Source of the DNA: JACCXG01 sp963750935
GTDB lineage: Bacteria; Acidobacteriota; Vicinamibacteria; Vicinamibacterales; 2-12-FULL-66-21
Assembly (NCBI GenBank): GCA_963750935.1
Contig: CAVVSR010000019.1
Coordinates: forward strand, 62,001 to 126,000
Direction: 5' to 3'
DNA: 64,000 nt
The notes under the pieces are model-generated. The model was not told the origin of the DNA. It was given only the letters and a program-made list of their open reading frames with translations, and searched no databases. Shown piece by piece: positions 29,266 to 37,309 of this stretch (the first letter of the stretch is position 1; the number at the start of each line of letters is the position of its first letter). Both the position numbers and the translations under genes were made by a program.

Positions 29266-29853
29266 TCAGACGAACGCGGTGTAGAGCCGCACGCTCGACT
29301 CGAGCTGCTTCATGTAGTCGGACCTCGGGATCTCGATCCCGCCGAACTGTTGAAGGTGCTCGGTCACCCATTGGGTATCGAGCAGGCCGAACTGGCGCTC
29401 GCGTAGCCGGTCGATCAGCGCCACGAGGGCGACCTTCGAGGCGTCGGTCGCGCGGTGGAACATCGACTCGCCGAAGAAGGCACCGCCCAGGGACACGCCG
29501 TAGAGCCCGCCCACCAGCTGCTCGCCTTCCCAGGCTTCGACGCTGTGCGCGTAACCCAGCTCGTGCAGCAGGCAGTAACTCTCGACAATCTCTTCGCTGA
29601 TCCAGGTTCCGGCTTCGTCCGGGCCGCGCGACACGCCGGCACAGGCGCGGATGACCGCCTCGAACGCGGTGTTCACCGCCACGCGATAGGTGCCCCGCCG
29701 CACCACGCGACGGAGGCGCGACGGGGCGTGAAAGGCGTCGAGTGGGATGATGCCGCGGGGATCGGGCGAGTACCACGAGATCTGCCCGTCGTCACCGGAC
29801 ATCGGAAACCATCCGCTCGCATAGGCCGCAAGCAGGAGATCGCTCGGAATCAC
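29266..29853 (-). CDS. aat: Leucyl/phenylalanyl-tRNA-protein transferase
   Basis: Aat attaches Leu or Phe to N-terminal Arg or Lys, marking proteins for ClpS/ClpAP degradation. The 195-residue product has the family motifs YASGWFPM, ISWYSPDPRGIIPLD, HSVEAWEGEQLVGGLYGV and FGLLDTQWVTEHLQQFGG. The start is taken as GTG at 29853 because it overlaps the stop of the universal stress protein by four bases (GTGA), implying translational coupling; a GTG seven codons earlier is possible. The coupling of N-degron tagging to a stress protein is suggestive, but not proof of joint function. Confidence 0.93.
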   Translation of the reverse strand: MIPSDLLLAAYASGWFPMSGDDGQISWYSPDPRGIIPLDAFHAPSRLRRVVRRGTYRVAVNTAFEAVIRACAGVSRGPDEAGTWISEEIVESYCLLHELGYAHSVEAWEGEQLVGGLYGVSLGGAFFGESMFHRATDASKVALVALIDRLRERQFGLLDTQWVTEHLQQFGGIEIPRSDYMKQLESSVRLYTAFV

Positions 29854-30281
29854 CGCAGCACGAGCACCGCGCACCGGCCATGTTCGATGAGCGCGTGGGC
29901 GAGCCCGGACTCGGCATCGCCGACCGGGACCTGGACGATCGCCAGATCCACCGGATGCTCGTCCGTGTAGCGCACCACTTCCTCGTCGGCCGGGCCGGTT
30001 CGAATCACGAGCTGGACGCCGAGACGGTCCTGTTCGTCGAGCGGAATGGAGCGCGCCAGCCGCTCCCGCGCCTCGTTCTCGATCGCCTGGTGCACCTCGG
30101 GCAGCCGCTCGGCGCTCAGCTCGGCGGTCCAGCCCGCCGCGAGCGGATCTTCGACGGTGTAGATGACGTGCAGGCGCGCCCCGAACGACTCGGCCAGCTG
30201 CCGCGCGAACACGACGGAACGGTCGAATGCCTCGTCTGCACCGCCGTGAAGAAGCACTTCCCTCATCGTTGGCCCGGTCAT
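29850..30281 (-). CDS. Universal stress protein (UspA fold)
   Basis: Soluble 143-residue protein with the UspA layout: REVLLHGGADEAFDRSVVFARQLAESF at the N-terminus, LHVIYTVED as the second strand, and a C-terminal nucleotide-loop region (VPVGDAESGLAHALIEHGRCAVLVLR). The usual G-2X-G-9X-G(S/T) ATP motif is degenerate, so it may not bind ATP. The start at 30281 has GGAGG just upstream. It is co-directional with and overlaps aat, and is divergent from the SulP transporter. Confidence 0.8.
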   Translation of the reverse strand: MTGPTMREVLLHGGADEAFDRSVVFARQLAESFGARLHVIYTVEDPLAAGWTAELSAERLPEVHQAIENEARERLARSIPLDEQDRLGVQLVIRTGPADEEVVRYTDEHPVDLAIVQVPVGDAESGLAHALIEHGRCAVLVLR

Positions 30282-30386
30282 GACACCTCCATCGGTCAAT
30301 TGTAGTGCCCTCGGTGCGCTGCTCCCTGCTTCCGTCGCGCCGCCAGCATCTCTGCTAAAATCGAGGTGTTCCTCAAGAGGGCTTGA

Positions 30387-32048
30387 ATGGACTCTAACTG
30401 GGCCCCGGCATCTCTCCGGGCCCTGCGCAGCTATTCCCTGACCACGTTCGCGCACGACGCCGTGGCCGGCTTCACCGTCGGTCTGGTCGCGCTGCCGCTG
30501 GCGATGGCATTCGCGATCGCGTCGGGCCTGCCGCCACAGGCCGGCATCTACTGCGCGATCGTCACCGGGTTCCTGATCTCGGCGCTCGGCGGATCGCGGT
30601 GCCAGATCGGTGGACCGACCGGGGCGTTCGTCGTCGTGATCGCCGGGATCGTCGCGGAACACGGCGTCAACGGCCTGTTCATGTGCACGATGATGGCCGG
30701 CGTCATCCTGGTGGTCCTCGGCGCGACCGGTATGGGGAACGCGGTCAAGTACCTGCCGCGGCCGGTCGTCGTGGGGTTCACGAACGGCATCGCCGTGCTG
30801 ATCGCGAGCACGCAGATCAAGGACCTGCTCGGCCTGCAGATCGCGGACGTCCCGGCTGAGTTCGGGGCCCGCGTCGCGACGCTCGCCGGTCATCTCGACA
30901 CGATCGCCCCACGAGCAGCGCTGCTGGCCGCGGCGTCGCTGGGCGTCATCCTGGTCATGCGCCGGCTCGTGCCGCGGGTTCCCGGCACCGTCGTCGCCCT
31001 GCTCGGTGGCACGGTGGTCGTCCTGCTCACCGGTCTCGACGTGGCGACGATCGGGTCGCGCTTCGGCGGCATCCCGTCCGGTCTCCCCGACGCGGCACTG
31101 CCCCGCTTCGACGCGGCCCTGATCCCGACATTGATCCGGCCGGCCATTACCGTCGCCCTGCTGGGCGCCATCGAGTCGCTGATGTCCGCGGTCGTTGCGG
31201 ACCGCATGAGCGGCGATCGTCACAACCCGAACGTCGAGCTGGTCGCCCAGGGGGTCGCGAACATCGCGTCACCTGTGTTCGGCGGCCTGCCCGCGACCGG
31301 GGCCATCGCACGGACCGCCACCAACATCCGCTCCGGCGCGCGCACGCCGGTGGCCGGCATGCTGCACGCGCTGACGTTGCTGATCGTGCTGCTGGCCGCG
31401 GCGCCGCTCGCGCGCTTCATCCCGATGCCGGTGCTGGCCGCCATCCTGATGGTCGTCGCCTACACCATGGGCGAGTGGCACGAGGTGCCGAAGCTGCTCC
31501 GCCTGACCAGGACGGACATCGCCGTCTGGCTGACGACGTTCGCGTTGACCGTCTTCGCTGACCTGACGCTCGCGGTCGAGGTCGGCATGATCCTCGCGGC
31601 GCTGCTCTACATCCACCGGGTGTCGATGACTACCACCGTCTCGCGCATCACCGCCGACGACGTCGAGTCGGGCCGCCCGCACGTCCTGCAGGGCAAGCGC
31701 ATCCCCCGCTATGTCGCCATCTTCCGGATCCACGGGCCGTTCCTCTTCGGCATGACCGACAAGATCGCGGCGATCACCAACGACCTCGACACGCTGCCCC
31801 CGATCGTCATCGTCCGGCTGCGCAACATGACGGCGATCGATTCCACCGGCGTCCGCGCCCTCGAGGACCTGGCCGACGAGCTCAGGCGGTCGAATCGCAC
31901 CCTCATCCTCTGCGGCGCACGCGCACAACCGTCGGCGCTGATGCAGGCCGCGGAGTTCCACCGCCGGATTGGCGACTCGAACATCTGCCCGAACGTCGAG
32001 TCCGCCCTGGACCGCGCGGCGACGATCATCACCCCCCGGGTCGCATAG
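30387..32048 (+). CDS. SulP family anion transporter with STAS domain
   Basis: Membrane transporter of 553 residues with 10-12 hydrophobic segments (about residues 20-410) and a cytoplasmic STAS domain (about 430-545, including TAIDSTGVRALEDLADEL). The SulP signature is present near GLYCAIV-like text (GIYCAIVTG) and the FTNGIAVLIASTQIKDLLGL stretch. Family members move sulfate, bicarbonate or other anions; the sequence does not decide between them, and no carbonic anhydrase is adjacent. It starts with ATG at 30387. It is followed by an 11-copy heptamer array and then ferredoxin. Confidence 0.9.
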   Translation: MDSNWAPASLRALRSYSLTTFAHDAVAGFTVGLVALPLAMAFAIASGLPPQAGIYCAIVTGFLISALGGSRCQIGGPTGAFVVVIAGIVAEHGVNGLFMCTMMAGVILVVLGATGMGNAVKYLPRPVVVGFTNGIAVLIASTQIKDLLGLQIADVPAEFGARVATLAGHLDTIAPRAALLAAASLGVILVMRRLVPRVPGTVVALLGGTVVVLLTGLDVATIGSRFGGIPSGLPDAALPRFDAALIPTLIRPAITVALLGAIESLMSAVVADRMSGDRHNPNVELVAQGVANIASPVFGGLPATGAIARTATNIRSGARTPVAGMLHALTLLIVLLAAAPLARFIPMPVLAAILMVVAYTMGEWHEVPKLLRLTRTDIAVWLTTFALTVFADLTLAVEVGMILAALLYIHRVSMTTTVSRITADDVESGRPHVLQGKRIPRYVAIFRIHGPFLFGMTDKIAAITNDLDTLPPIVIVRLRNMTAIDSTGVRALEDLADELRRSNRTLILCGARAQPSALMQAAEFHRRIGDSNICPNVESALDRAATIITPRVA

Positions 32049-32052
32049 AACT

Positions 32053-32129
32053 CGGGATGCGGGACTCGGGACCCGGGATTCGGGATGCGGGATTCGGGAT
32101 TCGGGATGCGGGATTCGGGATGCGGGATT
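32053..32129. repeat. Eleven-copy heptamer array (CGGGAYN)
   Basis: Eleven uninterrupted 7-base words of the form CGGGAYN run from 32053 to 32129 (variants CGGGATG, CGGGATT, CGGGACT and CGGGACC). It begins four bases after the SulP stop and ends 16 bases before the ferredoxin start. It has no coding potential and no dyad symmetry within the unit. Confidence 0.92.
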
Positions 32130-32145
32130 GCTATGATGCACTCAT

Positions 32146-32496
32146 ATGCCGCAGCTGACCGTTGAAGGGTTCGGAACCGTTGAAGTCGAACAGGGCAAGC
32201 GCCTGGTGCTCGCGATCGAGCAGGACGCCAAGGTGGACATCCTGCACGCGTGTGGGGGCAACGCCCGCTGCACGACCTGCCGCGTCGAGTTCGTCGAGGG
32301 CGAACCCGCGAAGATGACCGTGGCCGAACGCAACGTGCTCGCCGCGAAAGGCGTCACCGGCGTCCGCCTCTCCTGCCAGAGCGTCTGCGACCACGACATG
32401 ACGGTGCGGGCGATCAGCCGCCTCACCGGCAGCGGCCGGCCCGATCCCGGGCCGACACCGGCTGCCGAGATCACGCCACCGCCGGAGTGGACGTAA
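32146..32496 (+). CDS. 2Fe-2S ferredoxin (plant/adrenodoxin fold)
   Basis: A 116-residue ferredoxin. Cluster cysteines are seen in HACGGNARCTTC (three, near residues 36-44) and LSCQS (the fourth, near residue 79), the C-x5-C-x2-C then distant Cys pattern of the plant-type/adrenodoxin superfamily. The C-terminal tail is Pro-rich and looks disordered. It is a cytoplasmic electron carrier; no reductase or oxygenase partner is adjacent. Heptamer arrays lie on both sides, so its transcript would carry them in both flanks. Confidence 0.93.
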   Translation: MPQLTVEGFGTVEVEQGKRLVLAIEQDAKVDILHACGGNARCTTCRVEFVEGEPAKMTVAERNVLAAKGVTGVRLSCQSVCDHDMTVRAISRLTGSGRPDPGPTPAAEITPPPEWT

Positions 32497-32498
32497 AC

Positions 32499-32573
32499 AC
32501 GTGCTACGTGCCACGTCCTGCGTGCGCACGTGCTTCAACGTGCTACGTGCTACGTGCTACGTGCGCACGTGCT
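32499..32573. repeat. Heptamer array based on ACGTGCT
   Basis: Words of ACGTGCT and variants (ACGTGCC, ACGTCCT, GCGTGCG) repeat with period 7, with one or two short phase slips, from 32499 to 32573. It starts two bases after the ferredoxin stop and runs into the stop codon of the convergent SDR gene. CACGTG palindromes recur inside it. Confidence 0.9.
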
Positions 32574-33591
32574 ATCTGGCGTAGCGCTCGCGGATGCGCG
32601 GAATCAGATAATCCCGAAACGCGCGCGTGAAGTCGTAGCGCGGCGCGAACGACCAGTCGCGCCGGGCGGCGCCGTCGTCGACGTTGGCAGGCCAGGTGTC
32701 GACGATCCCCTGACGCTTCCGGTCCACGTCCCAGGTGACGTCCGCGTCCGGAAACGCGTCCATGACGACGTCGCGCACCTCTTCCGCTGACGGGTTGAAC
32801 GCCGCCACGTTGTAGGCCGTGCGCGACAGGCTGCGGCGCGGCGCGGCGGCGAGCTGGAGCAGCGCCTCGACCCCGTCGGGCATCGCCATGAACGGAATGC
32901 GCGTGTCGGGGCGGACGAACGACTCGTAGCGCTCCCCTTTCGCCGCCGCGTGAATCATCTCCGGCGCATAGTCCGAGGTCCCGCCAGACGGCATCGTCAC
33001 CGCCGAAATCAGTCCGGGAAACCGCACGCACCGGAAGTCGACGCGGCCGCTCGCCGACTCCGCGGCCAGCTGCTTGTAGTGCCGCGAATAGTAGTGGCCG
33101 AGCTGCTCGCAATAGAGCTTGTTGCAGCCGTACATCGTCGTCGGATGCGTCCAGTCGTCTTCCTTGACCCGTCCGCTCGACATCTTGGTCTCCAGGTCGG
33201 GCAGGCCGTAGACCGCGATTGACGACGGATACATGAAGATCACGGGCTTGCCGTGTGATTCCGCCTCGTGCTGCGCGAACTCGAGGAGGTTCAGCGTCCC
33301 TTCGACGTTGACCTGGTGCGCGGCCAGCGGCGTGAACTCGGAGCGCGTCGAGAGCAGCGCGGCGAGGTGGAACACCAGCTCGACCTGATACTCGGCGAGG
33401 ACTCGCTCGAGCAGCGCCCGGTCGAGGATCGACCCGGTGATCTCGCGATCGACGCGTGGCGCGACGATCGGATCCAGCCTGGCCAGATCCAGGGTGACGA
33501 TGGCGCGTTGGGATTGCTGGGACAGCCGCTCGATCAGGCCGTGGCCGATCTCGCCGCCTGCCCCGGTAATGAGAACGACAGGCTTCCGCAC
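32572..33591 (-). CDS. NAD-dependent epimerase/dehydratase-type SDR, L-threonine dehydrogenase-like
   Basis: Extended short-chain dehydrogenase of 339 residues. The Rossmann motif TGAGGEIGHG is near the N-terminus and the active-site YxxxK is YGCNKLYCE, with upstream Ser pair PSSIAVYG. The C-terminal part, MPSGGTSDYAPEMIHAA then YESFVRPDTRIPFM, resembles the NAD-epimerase-like L-threonine 3-dehydrogenases rather than UDP-glucose epimerases. That would place it in threonine catabolism, but no glycine C-acetyltransferase gene is nearby. Sugar or erythronate dehydrogenase is the alternative. Its last codon is reached by the heptamer array. Confidence 0.75.
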   Translation of the reverse strand: MRKPVVLITGAGGEIGHGLIERLSQQSQRAIVTLDLARLDPIVAPRVDREITGSILDRALLERVLAEYQVELVFHLAALLSTRSEFTPLAAHQVNVEGTLNLLEFAQHEAESHGKPVIFMYPSSIAVYGLPDLETKMSSGRVKEDDWTHPTTMYGCNKLYCEQLGHYYSRHYKQLAAESASGRVDFRCVRFPGLISAVTMPSGGTSDYAPEMIHAAAKGERYESFVRPDTRIPFMAMPDGVEALLQLAAAPRRSLSRTAYNVAAFNPSAEEVRDVVMDAFPDADVTWDVDRKRQGIVDTWPANVDDGAARRDWSFAPRYDFTRAFRDYLIPRIRERYAR

Positions 33592-33622
33592 GTCCGAAAA
33601 GTATAGCGGAGGGCGCCGGCGG

Positions 33623-34504
33623 TCAGCCCCCTCTGACGATGGCGATGACCTCTTGAAGGACGGTCAGGATCGACGCGAGGATCGCCAGGCCCGAGAGGAG
33701 CACCAGGGCGGCGGCGATGAAGAAGTGGTCCATGCGCTCGCGCTTCAGGGGATCGAGCCACATCCCGGACAGGTAGCCGCCGACGAAGCCGCCGAGGTGG
33801 GCGTAATTGTCGATGCCCGGCATCAGGATGCCGAACATGACCGCGCTGAGCACATAGCCCATCACCGTCGAGCGCACGATGCTGCTGCCACCGCGGCGGC
33901 TGTAATACATGAGGCCGCCCAGCAGCCCGAAGATCGGCGCCGACGCGCCGATCGTGTACAACCCGCCGCCGATGAGCGGCAGCTGCGGCATCACTGCGCC
34001 GCCCAGCGAGCTGAACACGAAGCCCACCACGCCGCCGGCAATGTAGATGATGATCATGCGCGCGGCGCCGTAGATGTCGGCGGTGGGCGGGCCGAGCTCG
34101 CGGATCATCATCATGTTGAAGAACAGGTGCGGCAGCCCGCCGTGCAACCAGCCGGCGCTGAGCACGGTCCACCAGCGTCCCATCGCGAACACCGGCACCG
34201 CCCCGGACTCGCCGAAGACCAGGAGCGCGCGGTTGCTGGGCCCGAACAGCGAGAAGATCGACTCCATCCGAATGGGATCGCCGAGCAGCACGGTCATCAG
34301 CAGCGTGGCGACATAGAGAATCGAGCAGGTCCCAACCACGAGCGGGATGAAGCCGAGATCGTTGCCAAACTCCCGCAGAGCACGCCCGTAGCCCCACAGT
34401 CCGGGATTTCGTCGTCCGCAGGAGTAACACGTGTCATCGTTGACACCGACGAGCGAGCCGCAGGACGCGCAGACGACCGATCCCGTAGTCTGTCGCTTGA
34501 ACAT
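33623..34504 (-). CDS. Rhomboid family intramembrane serine protease with zinc-ribbon N-terminus
   Basis: Membrane protease of 293 residues. The N-terminus carries a probable zinc ribbon (CASC at residues 12-15 and CYSC at about 26-29), a linker, then six or seven membrane segments. The catalytic Ser is in IGASAPIFGLLGG and the catalytic His in NYAHLGGFVGGYLSG. The conserved HLFFNMMM helix is present. It cleaves transmembrane substrates within the bilayer; the targets are unknown. It lies 31 bases upstream of the SDR gene on the same strand and is divergent from the next epimerase gene. Confidence 0.9.
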   Translation of the reverse strand: MFKRQTTGSVVCASCGSLVGVNDDTCYSCGRRNPGLWGYGRALREFGNDLGFIPLVVGTCSILYVATLLMTVLLGDPIRMESIFSLFGPSNRALLVFGESGAVPVFAMGRWWTVLSAGWLHGGLPHLFFNMMMIRELGPPTADIYGAARMIIIYIAGGVVGFVFSSLGGAVMPQLPLIGGGLYTIGASAPIFGLLGGLMYYSRRGGSSIVRSTVMGYVLSAVMFGILMPGIDNYAHLGGFVGGYLSGMWLDPLKRERMDHFFIAAALVLLSGLAILASILTVLQEVIAIVRGG

Positions 34505-34528
34505 GTGAAGAAAGCTTATCAGCTAACA

Positions 34529-35457
34529 ATGAGAGTTCTCGTCACTGGTGGAACGGGTTACCTGGGCGCCGCGATCGTCGCGGCGCTGCGGCGGCGTGGC
34601 CACGAGCCGATCGTGTTCGCGCGACGCGCCGCACCATCCACGACGCCGCCGATTGTCGTCGCCGGCGACGTCCGCGACCGCGACGCGGTGCTCGCCGCCG
34701 CGCGCGGGGTCGACGCCATCTGCCACACCGCCGCGCTCGTCAGCCTCTGGCAGCGCGATCCGTCGGAGTTCGATCGCGTCAACGTCGGTGGCCTCGAGGC
34801 GGTGATCGACGTGTGCCGGACGCTGCAGATCCCTCGTCTCGTCTACACGTCGTCGTTCCTCGCGCTGCCGCCGGCAGGCCGCACCCGGGCACTCGAGGCG
34901 AACGACTACCAGCGATCGAAGGTGCGAGGCCGCGAGGTCGCACGCGCGGCCGCGGCGCGCGGCGTGCCCATCGTCACGCTCGTGCCTGGCGTCGTCTACG
35001 GACCAGGGGCCGCGACCGACGGCAACCTGGTCGGGCGAATGACCGGCGACCATCTCGCCGGCCGGTTACCAGGGCGTGGTCGGCGCGGATCGCGTCTGGT
35101 CGTTCACATACATCGACGACGTGGCCGATGCGCACGTCACGGCGGTCGAGCGCGGCGACGCGGGCGAGGAATACCTGGTGGGAGGAGAGAACGTGCCGCA
35201 GATGCGGCTGTTCGACCTGCTGCGCGAGACGACAGGGACGCCACTGCCCCGCCGGATCCCGAAACCAGTGGCCTGGATCGCGGCATGGTCTCGACGAACG
35301 GCGAGCCGGGACGCGGCCGCCGCGCCTCACGCGCGGAACGGTAAAAATTCTCGACCACGACTGGCCTGTGGACAGTCGTCGTAGTGTTGAAAAACTCAGC
35401 TATCGGATGACCTCGCTCCGCACGGGGGTTTTGGCCCTCCTGAAGCCGGTTTCTTGA
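34529..35457 (+). CDS. NAD-dependent epimerase-like SDR (frameshifts near 35070 and 35320)
   Basis: Extended SDR of about 309 residues. It opens with VTGGTGYLGAAIV (the NAD(P) glycine motif) and has the YQRSK active-site pair. The middle segment after the first break reads VVGADRVWSFTYIDDVADAHVTA, and after the second, PPRLTRGTVKILDHDWPVDS then LGY-like YRMTSL, both typical of the family's C-terminus. Two single-base shifts are therefore needed to read the full protein, near 35066-35075 and 35310-35330. Substrates of this group include nucleotide sugars, flavonoid-like and sterol-like compounds; none can be chosen here. It is divergent from the rhomboid gene. Confidence 0.75.
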
Positions 35458-35531
35458 GCTCGACTGGTGGAGCCATTCTTGCTTTTGGCCGGGGTGCTCC
35501 CTGCGAAAGGCGCATCACGGAAGTTTCAACC

Positions 35532-35771
35532 ATGTCCGGGTCGCCCAAGGTGTCTGCCCACGCGGGCTCGTGTCCCTTTTGCGGCGTCGCCACGAAGGTG
35601 CCGCACGAAACCCAGGAAGGCTGTATTGCCGCGCTACACGAAGAGATCGGCCGGATGCGAGGAATCCTGGCCAACTCGAAGCCGACCGGCGTCCCCGGCG
35701 CCGGGGCCGCCGCTGACGAGAACCACGCCCCCAGCATCGGCCTCACGCTGAACAAGACCGACCTCCACTGA
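35532..35771 (+). CDS. Small C2HC-type protein, unknown function
   Basis: A 79-residue protein. Cys14, Cys17, His25 and Cys31 (CPFC, VPHETQ, GCIAALH) form a plausible single zinc site, followed by a helix ALHEEIGRMRGIL and a disordered tail. The chosen ATG at 35532 is preceded by CGGAAG. Positions 35458-35531 hold only this leader. It sits upstream of the ECF sigma gene but is separated from it by a strong hairpin. I do not recognise a named family. Confidence 0.65.
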   Translation: MSGSPKVSAHAGSCPFCGVATKVPHETQEGCIAALHEEIGRMRGILANSKPTGVPGAGAAADENHAPSIGLTLNKTDLH

Positions 35772-35777
35772 TCCGCC

Positions 35778-35800
35778 GGGGGACGGCTAACCCGTCCCCC
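35778..35800 (+). terminator. Perfect 9-bp hairpin between the small zinc protein and the sigma factor
   Basis: GGGGGACGG and CCGTCCCCC pair around a five-base loop (CTAAC), six bases after the stop at 35771. There is no T tract, so this is a terminator-like or attenuator hairpin rather than a classical intrinsic terminator. Confidence 0.55.
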
Positions 35801-35822
35801 CAAACCCCGTCTAACCAATCGG

Positions 35823-36395
35823 ATGCCGCAAACGGACGCCGCCGCCGTCGCGCTCGCCCGCGACGGAGATAGCGAAGCTTTCCGCGCGCTCGTGGAGCGC
35901 CATAGCCGCGCTATCTATCGGCTGGCCTACCGGATGACCGGGAATCCCTCGGACGCGGAGGATGTCGTCCAGGAGACCTTCTTGAGGGCCTACAAGCAGT
36001 TGAGCCGCTTCGAATCGCGGGCGAACTTCGGCACCTGGGTGCACCGCATCGCCGTGAACTGCTCGATCGACCTGATTCGGTCGCGGCCGCATCGCGAAGC
36101 CGGTCACGACGCCGCGGACCTCGAGCAGTTCGGCGCCGCCGAGGCGGCGGATGCGGGCCGGCCCTCGCCGGAGCGCCTGACGCTCAGCACCGAGGTGCAG
36201 GAGCGGATCAACGGCGCGATGGCGGCGCTCAGCCAGATGGAGCGAGCCGCCTTCATGCTGCGGCACTTCGAGGGGCAGTCGATCGACGAGATCAGCCGCG
36301 CCCTCGGACTGAAGACGAACGCGACCAAGCACAGCATCTTTCGCGCGGTGAAGAAAATGCGGACCGCGCTCGGTCCGCTCGTGGCAGCGGACTAG
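35823..36395 (+). CDS. ECF-family RNA polymerase sigma factor
   Basis: Sigma-70 family ECF factor of 190 residues with region 2 (RLAYRMTGNPSDAEDVVQETFLRAYKQL, here given in two parts: RLAYRMTGNPSDAED and VVQETFLRAYKQL) and region 4 (ALSQMERAAFMLRHFEG then IDEISRALGLKTNATKHSIFRAVKKMR). The two are joined by an Ala/Glu-rich linker. Directly downstream is a zinc-binding membrane anti-sigma factor, then two exported HEAT-repeat proteins, so it likely responds to an envelope signal and controls its own cluster. Starts with ATG at 35823. Confidence 0.93.
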   Translation: MPQTDAAAVALARDGDSEAFRALVERHSRAIYRLAYRMTGNPSDAEDVVQETFLRAYKQLSRFESRANFGTWVHRIAVNCSIDLIRSRPHREAGHDAADLEQFGAAEAADAGRPSPERLTLSTEVQERINGAMAALSQMERAAFMLRHFEGQSIDEISRALGLKTNATKHSIFRAVKKMRTALGPLVAAD

Positions 36396-36408
36396 GCGGA
36401 CAGAGGAC

Positions 36409-37206
36409 ATGACGACGCAGACCCCACACGCGCACCTGACCGACGACGACCTCGTGCTGCACTACTACGGCGAGATGGCCGCGGACGACGAAGCCGCCGC
36501 GGCGACGCATCTCGCGGCGTGTGCCGCATGCCGGGGGGAATACCACGCGCTGCAGCGCGTGCTCGGCGTCATCGACGAGACCGCGGCCGCGCCGATCGAC
36601 CTGCCGCCCTCGTTCGAGCGGACGGTGTGGGCGCGGCTCGAGCCGAACCTGCGGCGGGAGCGGCCCGGCTGGTTTAGCTGGCTGGTACTCTCGCCGGCGC
36701 CGCTCGCGCTCGCGGCCACGGTCGTCGTGCTGGTGGCCGGCGCGTTCTTCGCGGGCCGGGCGCTGTCCCCGTCCCCGGCCGTGGCGCCTGGCACGACCGG
36801 CGTGTCTGCCGATCAGATTCGCGAGCGCATCCTGCTCGTCGATCTCGGCGAGCATCTCGATCGCTCGCAGATGATCCTGGTGGAGCTGGTGAGCAACGAG
36901 GACAGCGACAGCATCGATCTCGAGGGCGAGCGGGCCCGCGCCGAGCAACTGGTCGCCGACAGCCGCCTGTATCGACAGACCGCGGACGAGACCGGCGACA
37001 CCGCCGTCAGCGAACTGCTCGACGAGATCGAGCGAATCCTGACCGAAGTGGCGGCGAGCCCGGAGAAGCTCACGACGCACGACCTCGCCGAGGTACGCCG
37101 GCGCATCGAATCGCGCGACCTGCTGTTCAAGGTGCGCGTCGTCTCGTCGGAAGTCCGTCAGCGCCAGAAGGACACGATTCTGCGGAAGACCGATCAGCGG
37201 TCCTGA
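36409..37206 (+). CDS. Membrane anti-sigma factor with zinc-finger (zf-HC2) domain
   Basis: Protein of 265 residues with an N-terminal anti-sigma zinc motif (HLAACAACRGEY, the HxxxCxxC pattern), a single membrane helix near residues 100-125 (LALAATVVVLVAGAFFAG), and a periplasmic domain rich in Glu, Arg and Leu that looks helical. Such proteins hold their cognate ECF sigma factor until an envelope signal triggers release. It starts 13 bases after the sigma gene stop. No site-2 protease is in the window, although a rhomboid protease is 2 kb upstream. Confidence 0.88.
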   Translation: MTTQTPHAHLTDDDLVLHYYGEMAADDEAAAATHLAACAACRGEYHALQRVLGVIDETAAAPIDLPPSFERTVWARLEPNLRRERPGWFSWLVLSPAPLALAATVVVLVAGAFFAGRALSPSPAVAPGTTGVSADQIRERILLVDLGEHLDRSQMILVELVSNEDSDSIDLEGERARAEQLVADSRLYRQTADETGDTAVSELLDEIERILTEVAASPEKLTTHDLAEVRRRIESRDLLFKVRVVSSEVRQRQKDTILRKTDQRS

Positions 37207-37309
37207 TCGCTAACCGCACGGCAGGAACCCTCGTCAATTTCAGAGCGGGAACGTGAACCCGTTTTATGAGCTGCGCCGGAGGCACTGGGTCGCAGCAGGA
37301 CACCAGCAC

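Noticed and set aside
32053..32573. Repeats as a CRISPR array
   Set aside because: Units are 7 bases with no spacers, and no cas genes are near.
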